A stretch of 64,000 bases of DNA from Armigeres subalbatus (Eukaryota > Arthropoda > Insecta > Diptera > Culicidae). The notes beneath the pieces were generated by a model. It saw only the letters and a program-made list of their open reading frames with translations, had not been told where the DNA came from and ran no database searches. Of this stretch, positions 23,206 through 34,679 are shown one piece after another (the first letter of the stretch is position 1; each line of letters opens with the position of its first letter). The stretch covers positions 165,712 through 229,711 of the forward strand of contig NW_026942876.1 in assembly GCF_024139115.2 (NCBI RefSeq). The letters are read 5' to 3'. A program made the position numbers and the translations under genes.

Positions 23206-23277
23206 CTGTGGGTGGATGGAAAATTTAGCATTTCAAATCAGTGCATCTTTCCCCCCTGATTCCGAATCAGTGCATAC

Positions 23278-23445
23278 CTGACAGACATATTGACGAGATA
23301 TTCGAATTTTCTTGAAGGAGATCTCCAGTGTTTTGTTGATGGATGAACCACTAAACACGACGCCGAGCGCTATCGAAAGCCCCAGGAAGGTTTGCAGTAG
23401 AACCAAGTCCTGCATGTCGTATCCTTCGGTGAATCCGTGCAGCGA
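23278..23445 (-). CDS. SLC16-like transporter, exon encoding TM8 and linker
   Basis: This 168-bp exon (56 codons, phase 0) has a textbook acceptor (TTCTCTGCTTTCAG) and donor GTCAG|GTATGC. It encodes SLHGFTEGYDMQDLVLLQTF, then a helix LGLSIALGVVFSGSSI and a linker ending ARG-rich ISRQYVCQ. The DLVLLQTFLGL block and the closing RQYVCQ match the TM7-TM9 region of insect monocarboxylate transporter-like proteins. A 72-bp intron separates it from the next exon, in contrast to the other introns. Confidence 0.92.
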
Positions 23446-23984
23446 CTGAAAGCAGAGAACATAAATGGAGAAATGCAAATGACTTAGTAGGAAGCAAAAT
23501 GGAATTTGTTATTAGTTTGCAGTTGGATCTAATGTGCCACCCTCAAGTAGCACCACTTGACATTGGCGTAGGTAGAACCCAGTACCAACATTGTCATCTG
23601 GCGTGAATAATCCTAGAATGCTATGTTATTGCATGTTTATCAGGATTCTACAACTAAATGACATTCTATGTGACTTCGTAAAACGATTTTGACTACAATT
23701 AAAATTATATGCGTCGAAAACGTTTCATGGGAGAAATAGTAAAAATATTGATAATAGCCTATGGATATGTTTTACTTTTTACTTATTACATAGTTGTATT
23801 TGTTTTAATTATTTTTCTTGAAGTTAAAAAAAAAACTTTTTATTGATACCATGATGAGCTATAATCATGCTTACGATGGAAATTGATAATTATTTGCCTT
23901 TCTTACAAGAGTATAGCCATAATTACACTGCCGTAATATGAAAAAGTGACGTATGCGCCAAATTACAACATAGGGTTACAGCTC

Positions 23985-24190
23985 CCGGATTATATTTCAT
24001 AGCTCCGATATTCATCCCATGAAAAACAAAGCAATGGAAAGGAATTTGATTTTATTCTTATTTTTGTGATTTTTTCAGCAGTGAGCACGCACGCAGCAAA
24101 AAGAAGCGATGGACTTTTTGAGATGGAAAACGGAACAGTTCCCAGCGTACCTGCTTGTTAAAACCATTTTTGGAAAATGGCGTATATGTA
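23985..24190 (-). mobile_element. Interspersed repeat / MITE family copy, inverted
   Basis: Reverse complement carries CTGCTGAAAAAATCACAAAA and 'ccattgctttgtttttcatggg', matching 56,671-56,893. The ends are eroded. Confidence 0.55.
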
Positions 24191-24246
24191 CGTCACTTTG
24201 TCTGATTACGGTAGCTCACAAAAAACTTTGAAAAATCCGCGTGAAA

Positions 24247-24620
24247 AATAGCATTAGCATTAGCATTGAGCAATTCGCACAAATTCGTAGGTGGTAGACT
24301 AGACTATTGTATGAGAGTAGAATCATTTTCATCCTGTCCTAGCCACGTCATTGCAAATGCTGGGGAGGGGAAGGATAGTTAGTTGGACACATACTTAAGA
24401 AATATGTAGAAAACTCTACGACCTCTCATAGGTGCCACGGTAGGTTTTGATTTTGTTAGTGTGGGAGGTCATACCAGTAGGAATCGTTTTGGTAGAACGT
24501 GAAATACAGAAAGAACTAAGTTAGCAGTACAAAGTAGGAAAGGGACGAGCCAGGAATTGAACCCACGACCTCCTACTTATAAGGTAGAAGCGGTAGTCAC
24601 TAAACCACCGAGCTCGTCAT
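24247..24620 (-). mobile_element. tRNA-derived SINE (Feilai-like)
   Basis: On the minus strand: an A-box TGGTTTAGTGA (24,597-24,607), a B-box GGTTCAATTCC (24,553-24,563), a tRNA-unrelated body, and a 3' end of repeated GCTAAT units. The flanks share 'tgaaaa(a)tccgcgt.aaaaata' (about 24,228 and 24,617), possibly an imperfect target-site duplication. The name is by style of element; the family is not verified. Confidence 0.7.
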
Positions 24621-25507
24621 TGAAAATCCGCGTAAAAAATACAGCATAAATTCTAAAATCTGCGTAAAAAGTGGCCTTCGTAAAAAGTGAACCTAGTGTA
24701 TATAGTTATATTAGTCATCACAAAACCTGGTACTAATAAAACAGGGTGGACTCGATTTTCCGGAGGATCGATTAACCGGAAGTTCGATTATCCGGGGCTC
24801 GATTAACCGGAGAAAATATCTCGATTATCCGGAGTCATATATTTACCCATCATACAAAGATAACAATATGTGCCAAACTTATATTAAAAAAGCCAGTTAA
24901 ATCCACCTAGTGGTGATAGTGCCTTACTCGCTTTTCTTAGGGATCCAAAATCAAACATTCATAAAGATGGCAAATTCATGAACTTCAAAGCACCGATTTT
25001 TTTTAGAAACATTTGTAAGTTCATTCTGAGTACGGCGTTGGTATTGGGACTCATGCCACCAAATGCTCCTCCGGAATATTTATATGGAAAAAATGGCCAC
25101 GACAGGTAGGCCATGTATGAATTACAACACCAGTCCATACTCATAGTAAGAAAAATTGTGCTTGTCCTCACGATAAAATGGATGATCCGGATATTCCAAA
25201 AGATCACTACAGAGACCACGCTGCCCTTAGTTTGAATAAATGAAATGAAATAATTTCCATTCTAATAATGTCATCGCAAATGGTGCTTTGCAATGATATT
25301 TAAAAATTGTCATTTTGCGGATCTTTCGGAGCGTCATAGTAAACATGTTTAGGCCTCAACATCAAATCCATACTGAATCCTGGAGCTTTTTCGATGAAAC
25401 TCGCAGATTTGCCTTTTTGTGGGACCTTCCAGATCTTCCGGAGGAGCACACGGGTGTTAGAGGTGTGCACCACCGCCAACAATTTATGGCATCATGCTGC
25501 CGACATT

Positions 25508-25740
25508 TCTCGCTTAACTTTTTAAAAGGACCTAAGTAACATTTTTTTCATGAATTAATTTGAGTGCTGCAATCAAAAGCTTTCATGTTGTTCTGTTGAT
25601 TGCGGACCTAAGTAACATTTTTTTCATGAATTAATTTGAGTACTGCAATCAAAAGCTTTCATGTTTTTCTGTTGATTGCGCTATTCAAATTAATTCATGA
25701 AAAAAATGTTACTTAGGTCCTTTTGAAAAGTTAAGCGAGA
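25508..25740. mobile_element. Nested MITE with inverted ends and 76-bp internal duplication
   Basis: TCTCGCTTAACTTTTTAAAA followed by GGACCTAAGTAACA (left) is inverted at 25,685-25,740. A 76-bp segment starting GGACCTAAGTAAC is present twice in direct order (25,528 and 25,604). No coding capacity. Confidence 0.7.
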
Positions 25741-25779
25741 TTTCTTCAAAATTTTCAAGGGAGAGGGCCGTTTGGTCAA

Positions 25780-26420
25780 AGGCTATAAAGCCCAAAGCTG
25801 TTCGGACATTTCATTGCCGAACAAATCATTAGACCGAAACTCGTCTGATCGAAAATCATTTGGTAGAGATAGCCATATGGCCAATAATGTCGTTTGGCAG
25901 AACAGGTCATTTGGCCGAAAAAGTAGTCTGGTGTAATAGGTCATTTAGCACAAAATAACGTTTTGGACGAAATAGTCGTTTGACAAAAAGGGCCATCTGG
26001 CCGAAAATGTTATTTGACCGAAATGGTTATAAGGCCGAAAGTATTGTTTGGCCGAACTGCTCATATTACCGAAAAATTCGTTTGGCCGAATAATTCATCT
26101 GGACCAAAAATATCGCTTGGTCGAAATGCTGATTTAGCAGAAAGGGCCATTTAGCCGAATGAGGTTATTTTTCTGTCCATATGACGATAAGGCAAATGAC
26201 AATTTCAGCCTTTTGGTCCGTTCGGCCTAACGACATTTTCGGCCAAACGCCATTTTCGAACAAATGATCTGTTGGAGAAAACAATTTTTCAGCCAAATTG
26301 TCAGTTCGTGGTTCATATGACCACTTCGCCCGTCTGAGGCTTTCAGCCAAATGACTTTTTCTGCCAAACCGTCTTTGACCTTATAACCGTTTGTTGGCTA
26401 GATAACTGTTGCCTTAACAT
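25780..26420. repeat. GGCCGAAAATGTCATTTGGCC-type minisatellite
   Basis: Degenerate units of about 20-24 bp with TGGCCGAAA and ATTTGG recur throughout; the phase flips to the opposite orientation near 26,160 ('tttcggcc'). Coding potential none. Confidence 0.75.
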
Positions 26421-27127
26421 GTTATTCGGTCAAGTGGCATATAAAAAAAAGGATCTCCACCGAATGACTTTCGTCAATTGACGAGAAGGACCGAAAGGCC
26501 ACAAACCCTCCTGTTCAACATTTTTGTCCGTATTACTTGTTCAGCAAGTTACATTTTCTGTGGAAATTCCGAAAAATATCTGAACCATTTCTCTCAAAAA
26601 TTTGAAACAATTTCCCGTGAAAATAAAAAAAATCCATTACAAATACCAATTTTTATTTGGAAATTCTATAAAATTTGCTTTTGAAAAAAACTCTGTTTTC
26701 CAAGAAAATTTCTAAGAAACCTCCATGGAAACAACAGAGTATTTTCCGTTAAAAATCCGAAAAGCTTGGAATAATTTGCTATAGGGATTAGATTTTTCCA
26801 GCGAAAATAAAAAATTATCCTGTTAATGTCTTGAAAATAATCTGAAAAATCTTTAGGTAACAAACGCAATAGAAAAAATCACCACGGCGCTTCACACCGC
26901 CGTTGACTTAATGCTGCCGCCGACGATTTGCGGATCGGCGCACATCTCTAACGGTGGTCAAAACCGTCAGAACCCATGCACGAACCAACGAGATATTTTC
27001 TTAGCTTTTATTTTACTGGAATAAACATTATTTGAACAAAAGTTATATTTTAAGCAACAAAAAATTTCGATCCTCTGGAGTGAATTATTTTTTTCAACAC
27101 TCCGGACAATCGAGTCCGCCCTCTGTA

Positions 27128-28582
27128 CCTTGCATTTTTTGCAGTAATAGAATTTCGTGCAAGAAGGGGAATTAAATTGAAGAGTACTAACTCATCGTAT
27201 GACGATGAAATAGATAGTCGAGCCAAACTAATCTATTTGCGAATACGACTTCTTAACTAGTAACTAGTAAATAAACTGTATTCCTGGTTACGCCCACGGT
27301 TGCACGCTTTTCAGTGTACAACCGCTTAAAACCATTTTCAAGTGCGAATGCGGTGGATGACTGCCGCACGAGTGTGATAATCTTCTAATGAGTTTAAAAC
27401 TGGGACGAATTCAGAAATTATATTATGCGCTTTAAGTATCAGATGAAAAATCCAGCGGTAGGTCCTGTGTGGTTGAATTATGCGACAAAAAAAAAGGTTA
27501 CGAACGTGTGATGCGAAAATGACGACGATAACGAACATAATCCTGTTTCTACGCTCATAACAGGTCAAGTGACGAAAGTCGTTGAACATTTTTTCGCTCC
27601 CACTTGATATGGTGGAACGCTACGCGAGGGAATAAATCTTCCTTGAAGAGCGCTATTTTTGGAGGGTCGTATGAAATAATAATCACCCGGTTTGATATTT
27701 TTACAAGTGGAGGGGAATTCGAAGCTACTTTAAAATTTTAATTCAAATTAGGTATGAGCAAACACGAGTCGCCTAAAAATTAATTTGAGATATGCCTGAT
27801 ATTAGTTTCCGATAACATAAATTATCATTGAGTTATTTATTGTTTTTGGATTTGGTAGGCATTGGGATGATTAATTGCTTTGCGATTATTTTATTGGGAT
27901 AGTTACCAGCACGTTGTCTCACCATATAATGTACTAAAAAGAATGACTTGATTTTCGAATGTTTTATTAGGCGTTATGAGTTCTCCGTCACAGCAGAATA
28001 GATCCACTATCGTTCCAAATGAATTTGAATGTGTCTAGTCTGTAGGGCTGGAAGAAGTACCGGGCCATAAGATGTCAAATGAAAAAGGGGGGAAATTGGT
28101 ATCGGAATAGCGCCAGGGAAATCTTCTTTTGTGTGGTACTCTTGTCTATTGCAAAAGTTAAACCGCCCCAAAAATGTAAATCTCGAGGCTTTATGACCCA
28201 TGATACGGTTTCGGGGGGAATTACACCGCAAAGAAATATTTCACTGCAGTAGAGTAGATCAACTACCGCGGGCATGGACGGTTAGAATCTAAATCTAGCA
28301 ATCTAAGTGATTGCGCCTGTAATAATGACTGGCCCTGAAAAAAAGTTGTGGAATTCAACAAGGTCCCCAACAGGCTGTGGTGGGTAAAAAAATTGTTTTC
28401 TGTTCAATAAGCTGGTGCATTTGATGTGGTGTTCATTTGTCCAAAATATACAGAAAAAAAACAGCACTATTTCGAATAGTAATTGTTTAAAAAAAAAATG
28501 CTGATTAAGCGTAGAATTGTAAAAAAAAGTATATCGTATACTAAAGGACAATTCCACTGCATGGCCACGAGACATGTAATTA
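27128..28582. other. Intron sequence, nothing recognised
   Basis: Short frames only (up to 90 codons). A C/G-rich patch near 28,080-28,210 has no recognisable element. Confidence 0.5.
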
Positions 28583-30700
28583 CTCCTTTCAAGAGGCTCG
28601 GAAGCCTCCTTTCAAGAGGCTCGGAAGCCTCCTTTCAAGAGCGGGGATCTTAAAAACCAGGACATACGGAGGAAATACCTATGTCCCATCCCTGGATGCT
28701 GGATTACCAAGGAGTGGCATTAACCCTCTTAGCTTTGCCACTCCCAACGGCACCGTCACATCGTTACGACGACAGTACAGTAACATATTCAAATGCCATA
28801 TAAACAATGACGCTCACATTACATACATTCACCTAACACATTAGATCAAAAACCGGTCGTGTCACTCGCTTATGGTGAATTCCAAACGACCATTCCCTTC
28901 TCCTTTTCCAACCAACTCCTTGATACCTATGAGGGCGTCGGTGAGTCGCTGGCCCCTCTTTAAGTAGGTGCCATATCATCATTATCCTACCCTTCCTCGT
29001 AACGGACAAGATGGGCGTGGCCGGCAGTGGAAGTTTTCATGCTTTTCCTACTCTGCCTTCTGATTGGACAGCTGTTTCTTCCCCAACAGCTCTCCATAAG
29101 CATTCGGATTAAGAGTGTTAAAGTTAATAACATGACAGCTTTCAGTATGCAATCTACGAAATACTCCGTTACTAACGCAATGCAACTCTCAGAAGCCTCC
29201 TTTCAAGAGGCTCGGAAGCCTCCTTTCAAGAGGCTCGGAAGCCTCCTTTCAAGAGGCTCGGAAGCCTCCTTTCAAGAGGCTCGGAAGCCTCCTTTCAAGA
29301 GGCTCGGAAGCCTCCTTTCAAGAGGCCCGGAAGCCTCCTTTCCAGAGGCTCAGGAAGCCTCCTTTCAAGAGGCTCAGAAGCCTCCTTTCAAGAGGCTCGG
29401 AAGCCTCCTTTCAAGAGGCTCAGGAAGCCTCCTTTCAAGAGGCTCAGAAGCCTCCTTTCAAGAGGCTCAAGCCTCCTTTCAAGAGGCTCGGAAGCCTCCT
29501 TTCAAGAGGCTCAGAAGCCTCCTTTCAAGAGGCTCAGAAGCCTCCTTTCAAGAGGCTCAGGAAGCCTCCTTTCAAGAGGCCTGGAAGCCTCCTTTCAAGA
29601 GGCCTCCAGCCTCCTTTCAAGAGGCTCGGAAGCCTCCTTTCAAGAGGCTCGGAAACCTCCGTACAAGAGGCTGGAAGCCTCCTTTCAAGAGGCTCCAGGA
29701 AGCCTCCTTTCAAGAGGCTCAGAAGCCTCCTTTCAAGAGGCTTGGAAGCCTCCTTTCAAGAGGCTCGGAAGCTTCCTTTCAAGAGGCTCGGAAGCATTCT
29801 TTCTAGAGGGTCGGAAGTCTACTTTCAAGAGGCTTGGAAGCCTCCTTTCAAGAGGCTCGGAAGCCTCCTTTCAAGAGGCTCGGAAGCCTCCTTTCAAGAG
29901 GCTCAGAGCCTCCTTTCAAGAGGCTCGGAGGCCTTCTCGCCAGAGGCTCGGAAGCCGCGTATCAGGAGGCTCGGAAGCCTCCTTTCAAGAGGTTCGGAAG
30001 CCTCCTTTCAAGAGGCTCGGAAGCCTCCTTTCAAGAGGCTCGGAAGCCTCCTTTCAAAAGCGGGGATCTTAAAAACCAGGATATACGGAGGAAATACCTA
30101 TGTCCCATCCCTGGATGCTGGATTACCAAGGAGTGGCATTAATCCTCTTAGCTTTGCCACTCCCAACGGCACCGTCATATCGTTACGACGACAGTACAGT
30201 AACATATTCAAATGCCGTATAAACAATGACACTCACATTACATACATTCACCTAACACATTAAATCAAAAACCGGTCGTGTCACTCGCTTATGGTGAATT
30301 CCAAACGACCATTCCCTTCTCCTTCTCCAACCAACTCCTTGATACCTATGAGGGCGTCGGTGAGTCCCTGGTCCCTCTTTAAGTAGGTGTCATATCATCA
30401 TTATCCTACCCTTCCTCATAACGGAGAAGATGGTCGTGGCCGGCAATGGAAGTTTTCATACTTTTCCTACTCTGCCTTCTGATTGGACAGCTGTTTCTTC
30501 CCCAACTGCTCTCCATAATCATTAGGATTAAGAGTGTTAAAGTTAATAACATGACAGCTTTCAGTATGCAATCTACGAAATACTACGTTACTAACGCAAC
30601 GCAACGCTCGGAAGCCTCCTTTCAAGAGGCTCGGAAGCCTCCGTTCAAGAAGCTCGGAAGCCTCCTTTAATAAGGCTCGGAAGTCTCCTATCAAGAGGTT
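28583..30700. repeat. 23-bp satellite in higher-order arrangement with ~550-bp spacers
   Basis: Three blocks of the 23-bp unit (CGGAAGCCTCCTTTCAAGAG plus GCT): 28,583-28,641, 29,190-30,058 and 30,607-30,700. They are separated by two nearly identical ~550-bp spacers (28,642-29,189 and 30,059-30,606). So one spacer-plus-array unit of about 1.42 kb is present about one and a half times. The last block decays at its right edge. It lies in the intron between exons 32,050 and 23,445. Confidence 0.9.
28642..29189. repeat. Spacer copy 1 of the higher-order satellite
   Basis: Starts CGGGGATCTTAAAAACCAGG and ends before CAACTCTCAGAAGCC. Copy 2 (30,059-30,606) differs by scattered single bases (e.g. 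ACATACGG/ATATACGG, GGGCGTGG/GGTCGTGG). It holds a start codon followed by a hydrophobic stretch (LLCLLIGQLF at 29,027) read into the array. Origin unknown; possibly the end of a retroelement. Confidence 0.7.
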
Positions 30701-31763
30701 TGGAATTTTTTAAATGAAATTCACAGGGAGCCGCTCCAAAAATCGTCAAATAAATGTTGAGCCCTTGTTTCCACTTATTTAACATGTATTTTTCCCTGAT
30801 TAAATGAGGCTTAATTTAATGATTGGATTCTTAATGAGCCCCAACATATACCAAACGCCAAAGTAGTTTGATTTTGAAGGCACGCTGGTATCAATGTATC
30901 ATTTTTTATCTAGTTAAAGTTAGTACGGTCGAACAGCACGATGAAATTAGGATTGCCACAAGGATTTTTTTTTCAAATATCCCTTTTCAATACATAAAGT
31001 TATTGAGTAGGTATCCCTTCCTAGAATGGCTCCAAAATCTGTGACCCATTTTCATCACCCATCTGAATGATGTTCAATTATTAACTAACAATGAATTCAA
31101 AAGTTAAAATAAAAAAAACCAAGTAGGGTTACGGATGGTATTCCCGGCGCAGACTCGAAAGCCAAGATTTTATTTATATTTTGCCAAAACTCCTTCGTAA
31201 TCGTATGTGCTCACTCGAGAATTTACGATGCAACCAGTTGATAATAGCAATACCCTGCCGGGATTACCTCCCGATACCCTACATGCGAACGGTCGTCATC
31301 GACCGCATAGCGTTATCGTCATCTCAATCACCAACGCAGCAAAAAACTGTTCAATCACATTTCATAGGTCCCTCTCAATCAAGGCAGGTTTAATTTTCAC
31401 TCCAGTCCCCAGATTCTGGTATTTCATCAATCAATTCGCTTATGAGAGTTCTCGTCTGCTTGTCAACAGGCCTCCAAGAGACACTTGACACCGTACTGGT
31501 GAAAAAGGTTCCATCGAGGTGAACTGCTGCCGTGCAGAGGAGAATAGGTTAGATCGCATTGACCTACAACATTAAAACAATTGCCATCAGATTAATATTG
31601 AATATGTGCATAGTTACGCTTTCAAAGACGCTATACAGTCAAACTTCTACTATAACACCTTTTTAAATATTTGTGGATTTGATGTAAATTTTAGAAAAAC
31701 TCGAAAAATGCATATTATACCACACCACGCTTTATGAAAGTACTGACGGCGTGGCTCCCCTTT
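30701..31763. other. Intron sequence, nothing recognised
   Basis: A frame of 93 codons (31,207-31,488) on the plus strand has no known domain. Confidence 0.45.
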
Positions 31764-32021
31764 TCAGTTTTTTCCCCATTCAGCAAACGATCCAATACGC
31801 GGGACACGAAAAACCACATTTTCGATTTTCGCCAACATCCGGTCGATAGCGTAAGTCTTGGCCGACGTCGTTGATTCACAAAGCACCGTCATATTGTTAC
31901 ATCGAGTGTAATCACGGAAATCTTTTTGTATTTTGCTAGATTGGCACATTTCTTTCATTCCATTCTGCTCATCAAATTCATCCCCCGGATTTTTGTATAG
32001 ATTGAGGTGTCGGAGCTGCAC
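31764..32021 (-). CDS. Unassigned 85-codon open frame, doubtful
   Basis: Lies directly downstream of the exon at 32,050-32,190 but in a different frame from it. The peptide (start MQLRHLNLYKNPGDEFDEQN, end RIGSFAEWGKN) has balanced composition, unlike the low-complexity shadows around it. I recognise no family. It could be a transposon relic or an alternative exon; chance cannot be ruled out. Confidence 0.2.
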   Translation of the reverse strand: MQLRHLNLYKNPGDEFDEQNGMKEMCQSSKIQKDFRDYTRCNNMTVLCESTTSAKTYAIDRMLAKIENVVFRVPRIGSFAEWGKN

Positions 32022-32049
32022 GGAAGGAAGCTGCCAAATAGTGACTTAC

Positions 32050-32190
32050 CAGAAAAAAGACGGGCGAGTAGATGCCGAACGCGGCCACAGCTGCCGAAAT
32101 CGAGAGCATCCGGACGGAGGCAAGCTTCAGTGGGGTCCAGTCCAGGAACGGTGGCTTTGGTGTACGAACGTGGGTTTTCTTCTCTTTCAC
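32050..32190 (-). CDS. SLC16-like transporter, exon encoding central loop end and TM7
   Basis: This 141-bp exon (47 codons, phase 0 at both ends) lies between acceptor GCGCCTCCAG and donor TTTCTG|GTAAGT. It encodes VKEKKTHVRTPKPPFLDWTP, then LKLASVRMLSISAAVAAFGI and YSPVFFL. The basic loop, the Pro-Pro-Phe-Leu-Asp motif and the Ala-Phe-Gly-Ile-Tyr-x-Pro-x-Phe helix match the start of the second six-helix bundle (TM7) in SLC16 carriers. It joins directly to NQRKK of the preceding exon to give the expected Lys-rich NQRKK-VKEKK loop. Confidence 0.92.
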
Positions 32191-32479
32191 CTGGAGGCGC
32201 GGAGTGGGGATGAAATGAGAAATTCAATGAATATATTTATATAGCAGGAAAATTTGAGATCGTTTTACGTCTTGTTTGAAATGGATACTGCTGGATGGGG
32301 ATGAACGTGCCAAAATGAGTGATGAACATACTTTTGGCGCAGGTTGTTGGGTTGAAGAACGCTATACGACGTGGTAAAAATTTTAATGGGTGACTAAATA
32401 TGCTTCATGCCTTACACAGGGTTTGAGACACATTTGTCAAACAAAATTACCATTGAACAATTGGTCCTTTTTTCGACCA

Positions 32480-32704
32480 AATTTTCGTATAAAATCGGGG
32501 CATATACACATATGCAAGTTTTAGTACAAATAATGCATGATTTTTTATGCAGATACAAACTTACAAAAAAAAACAAAATTGTATGGGGTCAACACAATGA
32601 TTGTATTAAAATCTTGTAAAATCCCAAAATTTAATACAGATTTTGCACGGGTTAACTGCAGAACTGTATTGGAATCTGCCATCCGCTGGTTAGGTGTACA
32701 ACAG
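32480..32704. mobile_element. CACCCAA-type MITE copy, diverged
   Basis: Ends TCTGCCATCCGCTGGTTAGG, the same end as in the copies at 35,953-36,186 and 60,627-60,857. The body is rich in AATACA and TGTATTAAA words. The left limit is not certain. Confidence 0.55.
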
Positions 32705-34516
32705 GATATGTGGTAAACAGGTCGCCAGAATACTAAAATTAAATTGCACGGAAAGACACCAGCATCGGCAAGTGGATTGATCAAATACAAGGCGAGAAAC
32801 TGCACCAATCCAGTGAGTGATGTTTCTAATTTTTCAAATGAGGCTTAGTTAGATTAACTTAAATGGCCAACACTTATCAAAGATTCATCTGCAGCTGACC
32901 AAAATTTGATGGTTTCAACATTTTTACTGTATATGTTCTAGTGGCTAAAGCATGGTATTGATCAATAATATGAAAGAAATGTTTCCAAATAACCTTTGCT
33001 GATTGAACAATGTGTCTATCTCGGGACATTACCCTCTTTCTCGCAAAAAGTTTCGTTTGATGGATAATGTTTTTTTTTGGGTAGTAAGGAATTTTGTTCC
33101 GATCGTTTTTTTAAGTTCTTAGATTATAGCACAAATGTGTGTCACACGAGTCTGAGTGTTGGCCAATTTTAAGATACTGTTAATTGTATCAATTAGGGTT
33201 AATACCAATTACAGAGCGCATGACGATTTTTTGCAGTAATTTAAAAATTTAGCCTCGTGTAAAAGGTGTTTCAAAGATACGAGGACATTATTTTTAAAGT
33301 TTTCTCATCTGAAAGCAAAAGAAAATATCAACAATTTTCAGATTTGCCCAAAACTTCACAAAGTCACACTATTATTAGTACTGTACTTTAAGAGTAGAAA
33401 CTATTAGAGTCGTTTCGCGTAAATTAAATGATTATCGTTCTAGCGTGACCGCTGACTCCGGAGTTTATTCTCACCCTTCGTCACGGTGATTCCGGTTGGA
33501 TTATACCTTTATGGTGCCTGAGTGCTGCTGCCGGAAAATCGCTTACCCAAAGTTATTGGGGTGGAAAACTTTGTCTTCATCGCCTGGTTTGAGCCACGCT
33601 ACGAGAGCATACCGAGGTAGCGTAGATATATGTCGGCTCCAGTTTGGTGGCTGGTTCGATTGGTTCCAGTTTTCAATTGCAAATGACAAGGATGATGAAG
33701 GTGTGTGGTCGAAAATAGTTTCATCGGTTGTGATTTGTTCGTGCTACTGCTATGCCCTGAGTAGAAGATTTTCTGAACTCGTACGACAAAGCGATTAACT
33801 ATTATGATTCTGATAACATCGATTATTTTAATGGTAAAACTATATTGCAGTTGATTTCATAGTTTAACAAACAATTATGTTAACTACTTGTTTGGTGGCT
33901 ACTTATTGTGTAATATAATATCACACATGTCCTATGATTATTATAGAATCCTAATAAAAAAAATTCTTTCCATGGAAAAAATAGGCTTACAAGTGCTGTT
34001 TGTATCAAATACTCCCTCCAATTATGAAACACCCACAATTCGGAAAGACTTAAAAAAAACTTCTTTTATAAATAAAATTCACTCATTTAATAGTAAACAA
34101 ATTACCATAAGTTCGATCGGACTGGGAATTGAACCCGTTACCCCAGGCTTTGTAATGCCGTGCCAATTATATAGGTTTTCTGAGGTCTTCGATACCCATA
34201 CCTCTGTTAGCATCCTTTTTATTTTAAAGGACTTCTGCAAAAAAAAATCATTTAATGATATTTCAAAACTGGCGCAAAGCGAATTTATGTTCATTTGTAT
34301 GGATATTGGGTAAGCAATAAAAATATTTTTACAAATCACTGTAATTACAAATACTTTATTTCCAGCTTCGTTTCCAGGCTAGGTCCATTCAAATCAAGAT
34401 TGGTGAATAAACAAATATTTATTTAGTGTTGGCATAAAAGAACGTGAAGGAAAATATAACTAATGCAGCTCACACTGGTCTCCCACAGGACACACACAGA
34501 ACATATATAAATATAT
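32705..34516. other. Intron sequence with a GC-richer island, unassigned
   Basis: A plus-strand frame at 33,496-33,798 lies in a GC-richer patch but shows no domain and no splice context. Near 34,120-34,170 a minus-strand GGTTCAATTCC resembles a tRNA B-box, maybe a SINE fragment without a good A-box. Confidence 0.4.
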
Positions 34517-34621
34517 CGATTTTAAGGACGGCTACGCAGTCTTGAATTATTGAAACAAGATGTATATTAATCCGACATCTTGTTTCAATAATTCAAGACT
34601 GCGTAGCCGTCCTTAAAATCG
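34517..34621. repeat. Perfect 47-bp inverted repeat with 11-nt loop
   Basis: 34,517-34,563 and 34,575-34,621 are exact reverse complements. The arms include GACGGCTACGCAGTCTTGAA. Either strand of RNA would form a 47-bp perfect hairpin. Likely a very short MITE or a recent inverted duplication. It lies in the intron between exons 35,123 and 32,190, so it is part of the primary transcript. Confidence 0.9.
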
Positions 34622-34679
34622 AAATAAAAATATACAGTCGATTTCTCAATAGTTTATATAAATATATAAATATTAAGAA

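Larger units (their letters stand above)
24742..27127. mobile_element. 2.4-kb composite element with GGACTCGATTNTCCGGA ends
   Basis: Left end CAGGGTGGACTCGATTTTCC and the inverse of the right end (CAGAGGGCGGACTCGATTGT, then CCGGA) match. The left end is followed by four sub-repeats of TCGATTA(A/T)CCGG. No transposase is recognisable; the longest minus-strand frame (24,959-25,219) has no domain I know. It encloses a smaller inverted repeat and a GGCCGAAA minisatellite. The style recalls pogo/Tigger-type non-autonomous elements, but no clear TA duplication is seen. Confidence 0.55.

Noticed and set aside
29027..30263. Open frames of 102-259 codons over the smaller satellite
   Set aside because: Same 23-mer effect; kept only as a speculative finding for the hydrophobic leader.
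28583..30700. CRISPR array
   Set aside because: Short regular units with a palindrome superficially resemble one, but there are no unique spacers between units, no cas genes and a eukaryotic context.
33496..33798. Plus-strand 100-codon frame in a GC-richer patch as an exon
   Set aside because: No recognisable domain, no clear acceptor/donor pair, and the flanking transporter exons join perfectly without it.
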